Assembly (NCBI GenBank): GCA_028724265.1
Contig: JAQYDG010000004.1
Coordinates: 558,001-622,000 of the forward strand
Source: Actinomycetaceae bacterium
GTDB lineage: Bacteria > Actinomycetota > Actinomycetes > Actinomycetales > Actinomycetaceae
Reading direction: 5' to 3'
Length of the DNA: 64,000 nt
Within the stretch, counting starts at the first letter, position 1. Each line of letters starts with the position of its first letter. Positions 17,944 through 28,300 of the stretch are shown one piece after another. Below the pieces are notes generated by a model. The model ran no database searches, had not been told where the DNA came from, and saw nothing but the letters and a program-made list of their open reading frames with translations. The position numbers and the translations under genes are program-made.

Positions 17944-19665
17944 ATGTTAGCAACGAAGCTCTCTTGCGATATCGTCGTCATCGGTGGCGGCGCAACGGGT
18001 ACTGGCATTCTGCGCGACGCCGCAATGCGCGGCTTCTCAGCGATCCTGCTGGAACGCGTGGATCTAGGTCAAGGCACAACAGGCCGCTACCACGGTCTGC
18101 TTCACTCTGGCGGTAGGTACTGCGTCACTGACCCAGAGTCAGCCACGGAATGCGCTGAAGAAAACGCAATCCTGCGGCGTATTCAGCCTGGCGCCGTGGA
18201 GGAAACAGGAGGGCTTTTCGTCACCCTCAAAGATGACGATCAAAGCTACCCCGACCAGTTCCTTCAAGGCTGTCTCGACACTCATGTTCCTGTGAAGGAG
18301 ATCAGTCCAGAACAGGCGTACGCGATCGAGCCTCGGCTGGCACGCACTGTCACGCGCGCTTTCCAGGTGGAAGATGGCACTGTTGACGGCTGGAAGCTCG
18401 TGTGGGGCTGCGCGCATGACGCGGAGAAGTACGGCGCCAAGGTGATGACGTACACCGAAGTGACCGACATCGAAGTCAGTGACGGAGCTGTGGCAGCAGT
18501 TCGTGCCCACAACAGCAAGACCGGCGAAGATTTCCTGATCGAATGCCGCGCAGTCCTCAACGCTGCCGGACCGTGGGCGGATCGAATTGCCGCAATGGCA
18601 GGCGAAAATGACGTTGAGGTTGTGCCTGGGCGTGGCATCATGGTGGCAATGAACCACCGGATTGTGAACGGCGTGGTCAACCACTGTATTCGGCCATCAG
18701 ATGGGGACATCATCGTCCCTGTCCACACGGTTGCGATCGTGGGCACCACCGACGTGCATGCGGCCGACCCGGATCGTCTGGACATTGATCCAGACGAAGT
18801 TCAAGCGATGCTTTCAGCTGGAGAATCGATGATTCCTGGCTTCCGTCAGAACCGCGCACTCCACGTGTGGGCTGGTGCACGTCCGCTGCTGCGCGACCGC
18901 CGCGTGTCGAGCGACGATACACGCCACATGAGCCGCAATATGTCAATCATTCAGCACGACGTCAAGGGACTGATCACCATCGCCGGTGGAAAGCTGACCA
19001 CCTACCGTCTGATGGCAGAGCGCGTGATGGACGCACTGTGCCAGGAATGGGGAGAGGATCGGCCATGCCTCACCGCAGCGAGCGTCATCGAGGACGAGCC
19101 TAACTACAAGGTCACGGATCACTTTGAGCACGTCGAACATGCAAAGAAAGCTTCGCATGGAATGCCCGACCCTGATCCAGTGATTTGCGAATGCGAACTT
19201 GTGACGAAATCGCAGATCACCAAGCTTCTGGCGGAGCAGCCCGATGCGACGTTCGACGATCTACGCCGCCAGTTGAGGGTCGGTATGGGGCCATGCCAGG
19301 GAGGTTTCTGCGGATTGCGCACGGCAGGGATCGCGCACGAGTGCGGGAACTGGACTGCAGCCCAATCCACCGAGCTGTTGCGACTGTTCTTGAAGAATCG
19401 CTGGCGAGGCGTCAACCCGCTGCTGTATGGAGTGCAGGCGCGCGAAGAATCCCTGGACGCATGGATGTACACCGGCACCTACGATATTGACGATCTTCCG
19501 CTCACGCCGCTTCCCGCCGGATCCGAGCTTCCGTCAGCCACCCAGTTCCCTGCCGAAGGCGGGCAAAAGACAGCCGGCACTCACGCTCAGAACCCTGCCG
19601 AGAAGCAGGCAACGAGCCACGCCAACAGCCAAACCGGTAGCCACCACGTGAAGGAGGCACAGTGA
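17944..19665 (+). CDS. glpA: Anaerobic glycerol-3-phosphate dehydrogenase subunit A
   Basis: The 573-residue FAD subunit that oxidises glycerol-3-phosphate to dihydroxyacetone phosphate. The FAD motif is IVVIGGGATGTGILRDAAMRG near residue 10, followed by the DAO fold with GRYHGLLHSGGRYC. The C-terminal BFD-like [2Fe-2S] domain at about 410-455 has CECELV and CQGGFC, which distinguishes GlpA from the shorter aerobic GlpD. The tail after residue 525 is low-complexity. The ORF could begin at 17905, but the FAD motif position and the -10 element support 17944. It is first in glpABC, and electrons should pass by GlpB and GlpC to menaquinone. Confidence 0.95.
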   Translation: MLATKLSCDIVVIGGGATGTGILRDAAMRGFSAILLERVDLGQGTTGRYHGLLHSGGRYCVTDPESATECAEENAILRRIQPGAVEETGGLFVTLKDDDQSYPDQFLQGCLDTHVPVKEISPEQAYAIEPRLARTVTRAFQVEDGTVDGWKLVWGCAHDAEKYGAKVMTYTEVTDIEVSDGAVAAVRAHNSKTGEDFLIECRAVLNAAGPWADRIAAMAGENDVEVVPGRGIMVAMNHRIVNGVVNHCIRPSDGDIIVPVHTVAIVGTTDVHAADPDRLDIDPDEVQAMLSAGESMIPGFRQNRALHVWAGARPLLRDRRVSSDDTRHMSRNMSIIQHDVKGLITIAGGKLTTYRLMAERVMDALCQEWGEDRPCLTAASVIEDEPNYKVTDHFEHVEHAKKASHGMPDPDPVICECELVTKSQITKLLAEQPDATFDDLRRQLRVGMGPCQGGFCGLRTAGIAHECGNWTAAQSTELLRLFLKNRWRGVNPLLYGVQAREESLDAWMYTGTYDIDDLPLTPLPAGSELPSATQFPAEGGQKTAGTHAQNPAEKQATSHANSQTGSHHVKEAQ

Positions 19666-20951
19666 TGTCCACACTGGAAGCACGACACCTCGCAGCAGCA
19701 CCTACGTCCGCATCGCCAGCTGGTTCTGAACGGCGAAGCGTCAAGCCACACACGATCGTTATTGGCGCCGGCATCTCCGGGCTCCTCGCCGCACTGGAAG
19801 CACATCGGGCTGGGCACCGGGTCACCATCGTCACCAAGGGTTTTGGCGGTCTCCAGCTTTCTGCCGGAACAATCGACATCTATGACGATGATGCGCCACT
19901 TGAAGCGGCAGCACGCATCGGCAAGGAGAACCCTGACCATCCATATGCGCATATCAGCACTGACGACATCACCGCCGGCATTGAGGCATTGCGCGCCTAT
20001 ATTCCCCTGGAAGGATCGGCAGAACACGCCACAAAACTGCCCACGGCCCTCGGTGCGATACGCCGAACGTCGCTGTTCCCGCATTCGTATGCTGCCGGTG
20101 CACTCGATTCGGCCACCGACTATCTGATCGTTGGATTCTCGGGAATCAAAGATTTTTACCCGAAGCTCGTTGCGGAGAATCTCGCTAACCAAGGCATATC
20201 CGCGCGCGCGGAAGTCGTCACACTTATTGCCAAGGGCGACACATCGTTGCAGTATTCTCGGCTCCTCGAATCCGACGAAGCACTGCAGAGGCTTGCAGAG
20301 GCTCTCAAGCGGGTTGCACAGCCAGGGGAGCACATCGGGATCCCCGCCGTGCTGCGCGAAGATGCCGCACGCAAGCTTGAACACCTTGTTGGGCAGCCAG
20401 TGTTCCAGATTCCTACGCCGCCCCCGTTGGTGCCAGGCCTCGGCTTCAATGAGATCCTGCGCGCCGCAACGCAACAGGCTCGCATCCAACTGATGCTCAA
20501 CGCGGCAGCAGTCGGCGCTGTGCCCGTTGACGGCCGGCTCACAAAACTCAAGGTGCAGGTTGCAGGCGCTGTCAAGGACATCTCCGCCGACTACGTGATC
20601 TACGCTGCCGGCGGTCTCGACTCTGGTGCTATTGAGATTGATTCGTACTTCAATGCACACGACACCGTCTTCGATTTCCCCGTCACCGTTCCCACTGGGC
20701 ATGTTGCAGACCCTGATTATTGGGGTAAACCGCAGGGTGCGTTTGCAGCAGGGCTCGCCACCGATGACGATCTGCATCCAGTAGGCGAAGACGGCACACC
20801 GGTGTACACCAATGTGTACGCTGTTGGCGGCATGCTCTCCGGCGCCTGGCGTGCACGCGAAAAAGACGGTGAAGGTATCGCGCTCGGGTCAGTGATTCGT
20901 GCGCTCAATGCAATCAAGAACGATGCCATGACGAATGAGAGGATCGCATGA
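19665..20951 (+). CDS. glpB: Anaerobic glycerol-3-phosphate dehydrogenase subunit B
   Basis: A 428-residue flavoprotein subunit of GlpABC. It has an N-terminal FAD motif (TIVIGAGISGLLAALEAHRAGH) and the C-terminal GAFAAGLATDDDLHP and YAVGGMLSGAW segments typical of GlpB. It is thought to link the GlpA dimer to membrane-associated GlpC. The ATG overlaps the glpA stop by one base; a GTG one codon earlier is also possible. The stop overlaps the glpC start (ATGA). Confidence 0.94.
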   Translation: MSTLEARHLAAAPTSASPAGSERRSVKPHTIVIGAGISGLLAALEAHRAGHRVTIVTKGFGGLQLSAGTIDIYDDDAPLEAAARIGKENPDHPYAHISTDDITAGIEALRAYIPLEGSAEHATKLPTALGAIRRTSLFPHSYAAGALDSATDYLIVGFSGIKDFYPKLVAENLANQGISARAEVVTLIAKGDTSLQYSRLLESDEALQRLAEALKRVAQPGEHIGIPAVLREDAARKLEHLVGQPVFQIPTPPPLVPGLGFNEILRAATQQARIQLMLNAAAVGAVPVDGRLTKLKVQVAGAVKDISADYVIYAAGGLDSGAIEIDSYFNAHDTVFDFPVTVPTGHVADPDYWGKPQGAFAAGLATDDDLHPVGEDGTPVYTNVYAVGGMLSGAWRAREKDGEGIALGSVIRALNAIKNDAMTNERIA

Positions 20952-22216
20952 GAGACGCACTCGACTTTGCACGCAAAGAACTAGCTCGCGCATCCCTAGA
21001 CTCCTGTATTAAGTGCACGATCTGCGAAACGCAGTGCCCGGTTGCCAAGAACACTCCACTGTTCCCCGGACCGAAATACGTCGGCCCGCAGGCAGAGCGT
21101 TTCCGCAAGGGTGAGTCTGTGGATTACTCGATCGACTACTGCTCCGGCTGTTCTATTTGCACAACCGTATGCCCTCAAGGCGTCAAGATCGCGGAAATCA
21201 ACGCGCAGGCACGTGCGGTGATGAAGGAACAGCACATGCCGCTGCGCGACCGCCTGATCACCCAGACGGAACTGGAAGGAAAGCTCCTCACTCCGCTTGC
21301 GCCCATCGCCAACGCAGCATTGGGTATGAAGCCTATTCGCACCGCAGTTGAAAAGGTGGTGGGCGTTCACAGGGACGCGCCGATGCCGAAGGCGCAAACC
21401 CATTCCCTTGCCCACTGGTTCAAGCACCACACACCCAAGAAAGCGCCGGACGCGCAGAACCTTGGACCTCTCACGTATTTCTCCGGATGCGCGGGCGGGT
21501 ATTTCGAGGTTGCTGCGTCCAAGGCAGCGATCGAGGTCCTCGAATACATCGGCTTTGATGTGCAGCTCCCGAAGCAGGGATGCTGTGGATTGGCCGAACA
21601 GTCCAATGGCTTGTTCAAGCAGGCGTCCAAGAAGGTGACGAAGCTAGCCCGCGATTTGCAGGCTCCTGGCGTGGACATGCCTATCGTGTCCAGTGCTGGT
21701 TCGTGCGCCGGAATGCTTCGTCACGAAGCCCACGAGATCATGGGTGTTGAGGACGAGGCTCTGGACGAGGTTTCTGCACGCACGTTTGAAACAAGCGAGT
21801 TCCTCGTGGACTTGATCCACGAAGGGTTGTTCCCCGTCGACAAGCTCGAACACATTGACCTCACTATTCCGTACCATCAGCCGTGCCAGGTGAAAAGCCA
21901 GGGTATCGGCAAGCCTGCCATTGAGCTCATGGAAACGATCCCTGGGGTTACTGTGGTCGAGTCCGGCCAGGCGTGCTGCGGTATCGCTGGCACATACGGG
22001 TTGAAGAAGGAGAAATACGCCATCGCGCAAAAGGTGGGTGAGCCTCTGTTCAACATGGTGAAAGAGACCAACCCCCAGTTGGCTGCGTGCGAAACCGAAA
22101 CCTGCCGCTGGCAGATTCGCAAAGGCACCGGTGCCGCTGTCATTCACCCCGTGCAGCTCATCCATGCTGCGCTCGGGCTAGGAAACATGGAGTCGCTCTA
22201 CACCCAGAACGTCTGA
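20948..22216 (+). CDS. glpC: Anaerobic glycerol-3-phosphate dehydrogenase subunit C
   Basis: The 422-residue iron-sulphur subunit that hands electrons to menaquinone at the membrane. Two ferredoxin-type 4Fe-4S motifs are CIKCTICETQCP (near residue 20) and CSGCSICTTVCP (near 65). Two cysteine-rich CCG domains follow, with GCCGLAEQ and YHQPCQVK...CCGIAGTYG. The order is the same as in E. coli GlpC. The ATG overlaps the glpB stop by four bases. Confidence 0.95.
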   Translation: MRDALDFARKELARASLDSCIKCTICETQCPVAKNTPLFPGPKYVGPQAERFRKGESVDYSIDYCSGCSICTTVCPQGVKIAEINAQARAVMKEQHMPLRDRLITQTELEGKLLTPLAPIANAALGMKPIRTAVEKVVGVHRDAPMPKAQTHSLAHWFKHHTPKKAPDAQNLGPLTYFSGCAGGYFEVAASKAAIEVLEYIGFDVQLPKQGCCGLAEQSNGLFKQASKKVTKLARDLQAPGVDMPIVSSAGSCAGMLRHEAHEIMGVEDEALDEVSARTFETSEFLVDLIHEGLFPVDKLEHIDLTIPYHQPCQVKSQGIGKPAIELMETIPGVTVVESGQACCGIAGTYGLKKEKYAIAQKVGEPLFNMVKETNPQLAACETETCRWQIRKGTGAAVIHPVQLIHAALGLGNMESLYTQNV

Positions 22217-22279
22217 GTTTCACCACGTCAAAGAGTGCAGAGCACTAACGGAAGTTAACGAAGTAGTAATGAAGCAGAG

Positions 22280-22303
22280 CGTCAACAAAGCAAAGCGTTG
22301 ACG
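22280..22303 (+). terminator. Hairpin after glpC
   Basis: Perfect 7-base arms CGTCAAC and GTTGACG with a 10-base loop, 63 bases after the glpC stop. No T-run follows directly; a larger hairpin begins six bases later. Confidence 0.35.
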
Positions 22304-22308
22304 GAGTT

Positions 22309-22358
22309 GACGGGCGATTGCGCCATCTGAGCGGACAGAACCCGCGCAGTCGCCCGTC
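22309..22358 (+). terminator. Large GC-rich hairpin between glpC and glpF
   Basis: Arms GACGGGCGA-TT-GCGC and GCGC-AG-TCGCCCGTC pair over 13 of 15 positions, and the 3' arm is followed by TATTGCT. This is a strong candidate terminator or attenuator separating glpABC from glpF. Confidence 0.6.
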
Positions 22359-22548
22359 TATTGCTATGAATCGGGCTGGCCGGTATTATCGGCCTAGCTT
22401 GCCCTATGTACACATATGTACAGGTTTGCTCGTGATTCCTCACTGCTGAGGGAACGCGAGAATCAGGGGCGCGTTTATAACACACCCCTTCTCAATGGAG
22501 ATCGCACAATTCAGCGTGAGCTGGATTCCTATGAAAGGTTCGGAAATC

Positions 22549-23298
22549 ATGTCATTGGCGCAAGTTTTCCTTTCTGAATTTCTTGGCACCACATTCCTGA
22601 TTCTCTTCGGTGTGGGCGTTGTTGCCAACAACCTGCTCGTCAAGTCGAAGGGCAAAGGCGGCGGCTGGCTGATGGTCAGCATTGGCTGGGGTTTTGCCGT
22701 CTATATCGGCGTGTACGTGGCGTGGAAGACCGGCGGGCATCTGAACCCTGCCGTCACACTCGGCATGGTTGCTGCCGGCAAGTCGGAGTTTGTGCCGGGT
22801 GTTGCCGTCACATTCGCCTCCACGATGACGTATATCGTCGCTCAGTTCCTGGGCGCATTCCTGGGTGCCGCACTCGCCTGGCTCACCTATAAGCAGCACT
22901 ATGACGAGCACGAAAACCAGGCAGAAATCTTGGGCACGTTCTCCACTGGTCCGGAGATTCGCTCCTACGCCTGGAACTTCCTCACAGAAACAATCGCAAC
23001 CTTCACCTTGGTTGCCTTCATCCTGCTTTCCGGTTACACAAAGAATGTGACTGTTGGTCCGTTGGCCGTTGCTTTCGTGATCGTCGCTATCGGCGTATCC
23101 CTGGGCGGTCCTACCGGATACGCCATCAACCCGGCGCGAGATCTCGGCCCACGCATCGCCCACGCCGTGCTTCCCATCAAGGGCAAGGGTGGTTCCGATT
23201 GGGCGTACGCCTGGGTTCCCGTTGTTGGGCCAGCCCTCGGCGGTATCCTTGCCGGTCTGGTGTTCGGACCGACAGGCCTCAACCTGTTGGCAGCCTGA
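22549..23298 (+). CDS. glpF: Glycerol uptake facilitator (aquaglyceroporin)
   Basis: A 249-residue MIP-family channel for passive glycerol entry. Both half-helix signatures are present: GGHLNPAVTLG and GYAINPARDLGPR. The aspartate after the second NPA box (NPARD) is the glycerol-facilitator hallmark separating it from water-only aquaporins. Six transmembrane helices are evident. The frame is open to 22495, but the ATG at 22549 has AAAGGTTCGG upstream and begins with a typical MSLAQVFLSEFLGT start. glpK follows after about 200 bases. Confidence 0.94.
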   Translation: MSLAQVFLSEFLGTTFLILFGVGVVANNLLVKSKGKGGGWLMVSIGWGFAVYIGVYVAWKTGGHLNPAVTLGMVAAGKSEFVPGVAVTFASTMTYIVAQFLGAFLGAALAWLTYKQHYDEHENQAEILGTFSTGPEIRSYAWNFLTETIATFTLVAFILLSGYTKNVTVGPLAVAFVIVAIGVSLGGPTGYAINPARDLGPRIAHAVLPIKGKGGSDWAYAWVPVVGPALGGILAGLVFGPTGLNLLAA

Positions 23299-23505
23299 GG
23301 TTGAACAGTCGAAAGGTGGGTAGCCTGACGCAGCCGAAAGTCGGGTCTGAAAGAAGAATCCGGGTCTGAAAACACGCATTCTTCAACGTCGAATTTTCAA
23401 TGTTGAAAACACAAGCTATCAGAGTGCGCTCCCCGCGCGGTGAAAACGAAGGGCTCCGCGCCCGGCGCACTCCTCACACACAAGTCACACTACATAGAGA
23501 GAGCA

Positions 23506-25038
23506 ATGATGCCAGTTAATCCAGAAGCAAAGTACGTCCTCGCCATCGATCAGGGCACCACATCGTCCCGAGCCATTTTGTTCGATCATCACGGCCAGAT
23601 CGCAGCCGTGGGGCAGATGGAACACGAACAGATCATGCCGCACGCCGGCTGGGTTGAACATGACCCGATGGAGATTTGGACGAACGTGCGCGAAGTGATC
23701 GGACAGGCGTTCTCGAAGGCGGGCGTCAACCGGCACGAAGTTGCTGCGGTGGGTATTACGAACCAGCGCGAAACAACGATTGTGTGGAACAAGAAGACGG
23801 GACAGCCCGTCTACAACGCGATCGTGTGGCAGGATACGCGCAGCCAGGACATCGTGGATCGGCTCGCGGAGGACGGCGGTGTGGATCGTTTCCACGAGAT
23901 CGTGGGTGAAACGCTCTCCACATACGCATCGCTGACGAAGATTATGTGGATTCTGGAGAATGTTCCAGGCGCTCGGGAAGCTGCTGAGGCTGGCGACCTT
24001 CTGTTCGGTAATCCGGATACATGGGTCATTTGGAATATGACCGGAGGCGTGAACGGCGGCGTCCACGTCACAGACGTGACGAATGCGTCCCGCACGATGC
24101 TGATGGATCTGCGCACGCTGACCTGGCGTGAGGATATCTGCGAGATCGCCGGCATTCCGATGTCCATGCTGCCGCAGATCAAGTCCTCGGCGGAAATCTA
24201 CGGCTATGGCGCAAAGAACGAGCTGATTATCGATACCCCGATCGCGGGAGACCTCGGTGACCAGCAGGCAGCAACATTCGGCCAGGCATGCTTCGAACCA
24301 GGCATGGCAAAGAACACCTATGGCACCGGCTGCTTCATGCTGATGAACACGGGTGAAGAACCGCAGATGTCCAAGAACGGCCTCATTACGACGCTCTGCT
24401 ACAAGATCGGCGACCAGAAGCCCGTCTATGCACTGGAAGGTTCTATCGCCGTCACTGGCTCCCTGATTCAGTGGCTGCGCGATCAGCTGGGCATCATCAA
24501 GTCCTCCTCTGACGTGGAGGCGCTGGCCAAGACTGTGGACGACAACGGAGGCGTGTACTTCGTTCCTGCATTCTCCGGTCTGTTTGCCCCGTATTGGCGT
24601 GGGGACGCACGCGGTGCGATCGTCGGAATGACGCGCTACAACAACGCTGGGCATATCGCCCGTGCTGCGCTGGAGGCCACAGCGTTCCAGACGCGCGACG
24701 TTCTTGACGCCATGGAAGCCGATGCCGGCGTGAAGCTTGAGCAGCTGCGCGTCGACGGCGGCATGACTGCGGATAACCTGCTGATGCAGTTCCAGGCCGA
24801 TGTGTGCGATACGGAGGTTGTTCTGCCTGTGGTTGCCGAGACGACTGCACTCGGCGCTGCCTATGCGGCCGGCATCGCTGTTGGGTTCTGGAAGGGGACG
24901 CAGGATGTGGTTGACAACTGGGCAGAAGCCAAGCGCTGGAAGCCGACGATGGAGGCTGACGAGCGTGACCGACAGGTGCGTTTGTGGCGCAAGGCCATCT
25001 CGAAGACCTTCGATTGGGTGGACGCCGACGTGAAGTAA
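23506..25038 (+). CDS. glpK: Glycerol kinase
   Basis: A 510-residue FGGY kinase converting glycerol to glycerol-3-phosphate. The ATP-binding motif is [16 protein letters not shown], substrate residues lie in NQRETTIVW and VWQDTRS, and the second nucleotide motif is GALEGSIA-like ([18 protein letters not shown]). [15 protein letters not shown] closes the C-terminal lobe. Two consecutive ATGs (23506 and 23509) follow an AGAGAGAG ribosome site; the frame upstream to 23440 is not conserved. It lies between glpF and the GH101 gene. Confidence 0.96.
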   Translation: MMPVNPEAKYVLAIDQGTTSSRAILFDHHGQIAAVGQMEHEQIMPHAGWVEHDPMEIWTNVREVIGQAFSKAGVNRHEVAAVGITNQRETTIVWNKKTGQPVYNAIVWQDTRSQDIVDRLAEDGGVDRFHEIVGETLSTYASLTKIMWILENVPGAREAAEAGDLLFGNPDTWVIWNMTGGVNGGVHVTDVTNASRTMLMDLRTLTWREDICEIAGIPMSMLPQIKSSAEIYGYGAKNELIIDTPIAGDLGDQQAATFGQACFEPGMAKNTYGTGCFMLMNTGEEPQMSKNGLITTLCYKIGDQKPVYALEGSIAVTGSLIQWLRDQLGIIKSSSDVEALAKTVDDNGGVYFVPAFSGLFAPYWRGDARGAIVGMTRYNNAGHIARAALEATAFQTRDVLDAMEADAGVKLEQLRVDGGMTADNLLMQFQADVCDTEVVLPVVAETTALGAAYAAGIAVGFWKGTQDVVDNWAEAKRWKPTMEADERDRQVRLWRKAISKTFDWVDADVK

Positions 25039-25377
25039 GCCGTGAGGTCAGCTGGCCGGCTGCCAACACATCACATACGACATGTTCCTCGGACGTTGGA
25101 CGCAAGAATGCGATTCCAACTTTCGGGGAGCATTTCTTTAAGGGGCGGTGCAGCGCATCGACACAACCGAGAAACTGATACAGTTGAAAACGTCACATCT
25201 GTAAGGAACTTTTCAGACAAGGAAAAGCCCCTTTTCAGACCAGATGCTGCCTGACCACAGGTGAATACCCCAGGCAGATCTGGCCGCATATGTCAGACGT
25301 TGGTGTCCGTCATCTGCGGCTTATATGAAGCACCTCTCGTGAATACTCAAAGGCACTACTTTTCAGGAAGTTTTTCA
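25039..25377. other. glpK to GH101 intergenic region
   Basis: 339 bases. A strong imperfect hairpin lies at 25240-25283: arms CCAGATGCTGCCTG and CAGGCAGATCTGG pair with a single bulged G around a 17-base loop. No T-run follows, so it may be a regulatory leader of the GH101 gene or a terminator of glpK. Nothing else is supported. Confidence 0.45.
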
Positions 25378-28300
25378 ATGACGAAACACAGAATCATCGG
25401 AGCGGTCGGAACGCTTGCACTCGCCTCAACAGGGCTTGCAGGAACGGTGTTGCCGGCGAATGCGGCTGCACAATATACATCACTGAGCCAGGACGCCATG
25501 TCCGTCGTGTATGTCGATTCGGTTGAAACGACGGGTGAGGGAAGCAACGGCCCCGGCGCACTCGCACTCGACGGCAATCGGGACACCTACTGGCACACGA
25601 AATGGCAGGGCTCGGTGGATCCGCTCCCCCACAATATCGTGGTGAACCTCGGAAGCCTCGTCACCGATCTTGGCCGTATCACCCTCACACCGCGTCAAAG
25701 CTCGAATGGCTCTGGCCGCGTGGGAGCATACGACGTTCAGGTCTCAGCTGATCCCGCATGTGCATCTGCCGAGACCTGGCAGAATGCCGCGTGGAAGACC
25801 GTCAAAAGCGGTGAGGTTCCGGTCAATCCGCCCAACGGCAAGCTTTCAGACGTCAATATCGACTTCGATCCGGTCAATGCACAGTGCGTGAACGTCATCT
25901 ATCGCGGCTCCTGGGGAGGCAGCCAAGATGTTGCAGAACGCGTTGCCACGCTCGCCGAGTTCAACGCCTCCACTGTAAAAGAAGTCAAGGACACGCCAAC
26001 AGACCCGTCCACTGATCCATCCACTGACCCGTCGGAGTCCGCACAGGGTCTGCCAATCCCGCAGCGAGAGGACGCAAAGTACATCACGGATGGCAGCCTC
26101 GTTGTGGCGCTCGATTCGCATTTCCCACAGATCATCGCCTACGCGTCCCAGCAACAGAAAATGCTGGCTGGCAATGTTGGGAATGCGTTGACGTCCATCA
26201 AAATCAACGAAGTCTCGCACAAGGTAACGGTTGGTGAGCCTGAAATCACCCCAAATTCTGCAACATATGCCCTCAACGTTCCAGATCTTGACGCTGTGCT
26301 GACCGTGAAGATCTCAGTAGATCAGGGCACCGTCACCTGGCAGGTCACGAATATCAAGGATCCACGCGGGAAGATCGATCGCCTCGAATTTCCTGGCCTC
26401 AGCCTCGTTTCCGTGGAAGGAACCAAGGCTGGCTCGCTCACGCTCTCCACGCTGGGCACCAACCGCAATGCTACCGGCGACCGCACGTTCAACGTTCAGA
26501 ACCCCGGTGTGGCTGCCGCCAACGGATGGTTCGCCGCAATCAACAACAACGAACTCGCTGCAGGCCTGTACTCGAATGCGGTTTCTGATGACGATGCGCC
26601 CGGGTCGAACGATGGATCGAATGTGAACACCCGATGGAAGGCCGCATTCGGCACCGCATCGAACGGAGTGCGTTACGCAAGCCTCCAGCCCGGTTCATTT
26701 GTGATCTATGGAGCCGGGGTTCGTCAGCAGAACAAGATTGGGCCAGATGCTCTCCCATTCGCCCAGGTCCGCGTTGTTGCAGATGCCAATCAGGACAACG
26801 TGCTGGACTGGCAGGATTCAGCCACAGCAACACGTCAGATCATGGTTGACCGCGGCCTACCCAAGGGCTATGACGAGGCTGCAGATCAAGTGGTTGCCCG
26901 CATTCCGTTCAATATCGTGTCGCAGGCTACCCACCCGTTCCTGCGTACGCTTGACGACACCAAGCACATCTCGCTGGCAACAGATAACCTCGGTCAGCTG
27001 GTTCTTCTGAAGGGTTACCAGGCTGAAGGCCACGATTCCGCACAGGGCGATTATGGCAGTCACTATAACGAGCGCGCCGGTGGTTTTAACGACCTCGTCA
27101 CGATGCTCAAAGGCTCGCGCGGCTACAATGCCACATTCGGCGTCCACGTGAATGCCACCGAAACCTATTCCGAGGCTCAGTGCATGTGGGATGGAACCTC
27201 CCCGCGCCCAGGCTCTACAGCCAATACGAAGAATCCCTGCACCATTAAGATGCCGCCCGAGGCCGCATGGGGATGGATGAACCAGGCATACACGATGGAC
27301 TCCGTACAGGATCTTTCCAGCGGCAATATCCTGGCTCGGTTCCAAAACTTCCGGGATGAACTCACGCAGGCAGGTGTTCAGGATGATCTCAACTGGCTCT
27401 ACTTTGACGTCTATCGCCGCACGGGATGGATCGGCAAGCGTCTTTCAGACGAGATGGAACGCCAAGGCTGGCAGGTGGGCTCCGAGTGGGCACACTCCAT
27501 GCCGGATAATTCGCGGTGGAGCCACTGGGCGAACGACGAAGCCTACGGCGGGCAGACGGATAAAGGCTTGAACTCCATTCTGGTTCGCTATATTCAGAAC
27601 AGCTGGCGGGACACATGGAACCCTGATCCGCTACTCGGCAACACGAACGTCAAAGAGTTCGAGGGCTGGACTGGCCAGACTGACTACAACAACTTCATCA
27701 ACAACGTCTGGCAGCGCAACCTGCCGACGAAGTTCCTCGCGCAGTCCGATATTGCGACGTATAGGCTCGGCGACAAGGCCACCTTCACGAACGGCACCGA
27801 GGTGCGCTCGTCCCGCACACGCGTGTCGGGTACCGACCTCGGGACTGATCGCGTCATCACCTATGGCGGCCAAACCGTCTATACCAGTGGCACGTATCTT
27901 CTCCCCTGGGGTGATGGTGTTGGTGTTGGTGACGCGAAGAGCGGCGGCACGAAGATGTACCACTACAACACGAACGGTGGCAGCAGCACGTGGACGCTCA
28001 CTCCGGCGTTTGCCAATGTGTCCTCGTTCACTCTCTACGAGCTGACGGATACCGGCCGCGCCCATGGCACGACCGTCACAGCCAATCACGGCAAGGTAAC
28101 CCTGAATGCGAAGGCCAATACCGCCTACGTCCTCTACCCGAATCAGGCTCCGGCATTAGCCGATCCCACCTGGGGTGAGGGCACGCATATCGTGGATCCT
28201 GGATTCTATTCGGGTAACCTCAACGGCTACACTACTCAGGGTGACGTGAGCGTCATCAAGCTTGAGGGCAACGGCAATCGCAACCTCGGCTATGTGGCTC

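Larger units (their letters stand above)
22217..22548. other. glpC-glpF intergenic region
   Basis: 332 bases holding the two hairpins above, a further small hairpin (GGCCG/CGGCC, 22378-22394), and a direct repeat of TATGTACA spaced by two bases (about 22405-22422). Each copy contains the palindrome GTAC. The last ones sit where the glpF promoter or operator is expected. No gene is supported here. Confidence 0.45.

Noticed and set aside
18139..20777. Long minus-strand frames antisense to glpA and glpB (up to 396 codons)
   Set aside because: They are shadows of strongly coding plus-strand genes with clear family motifs.
22384..22425. Riboswitch upstream of glpF
   Set aside because: Only simple hairpins and GTAC repeats are seen; no known riboswitch core such as that of glycine, c-di-AMP or PreQ1 can be recognised.
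23485..24654. 389-codon frame antisense to glpK
   Set aside because: Antisense shadow of a well-conserved kinase; no motif or ribosome site.
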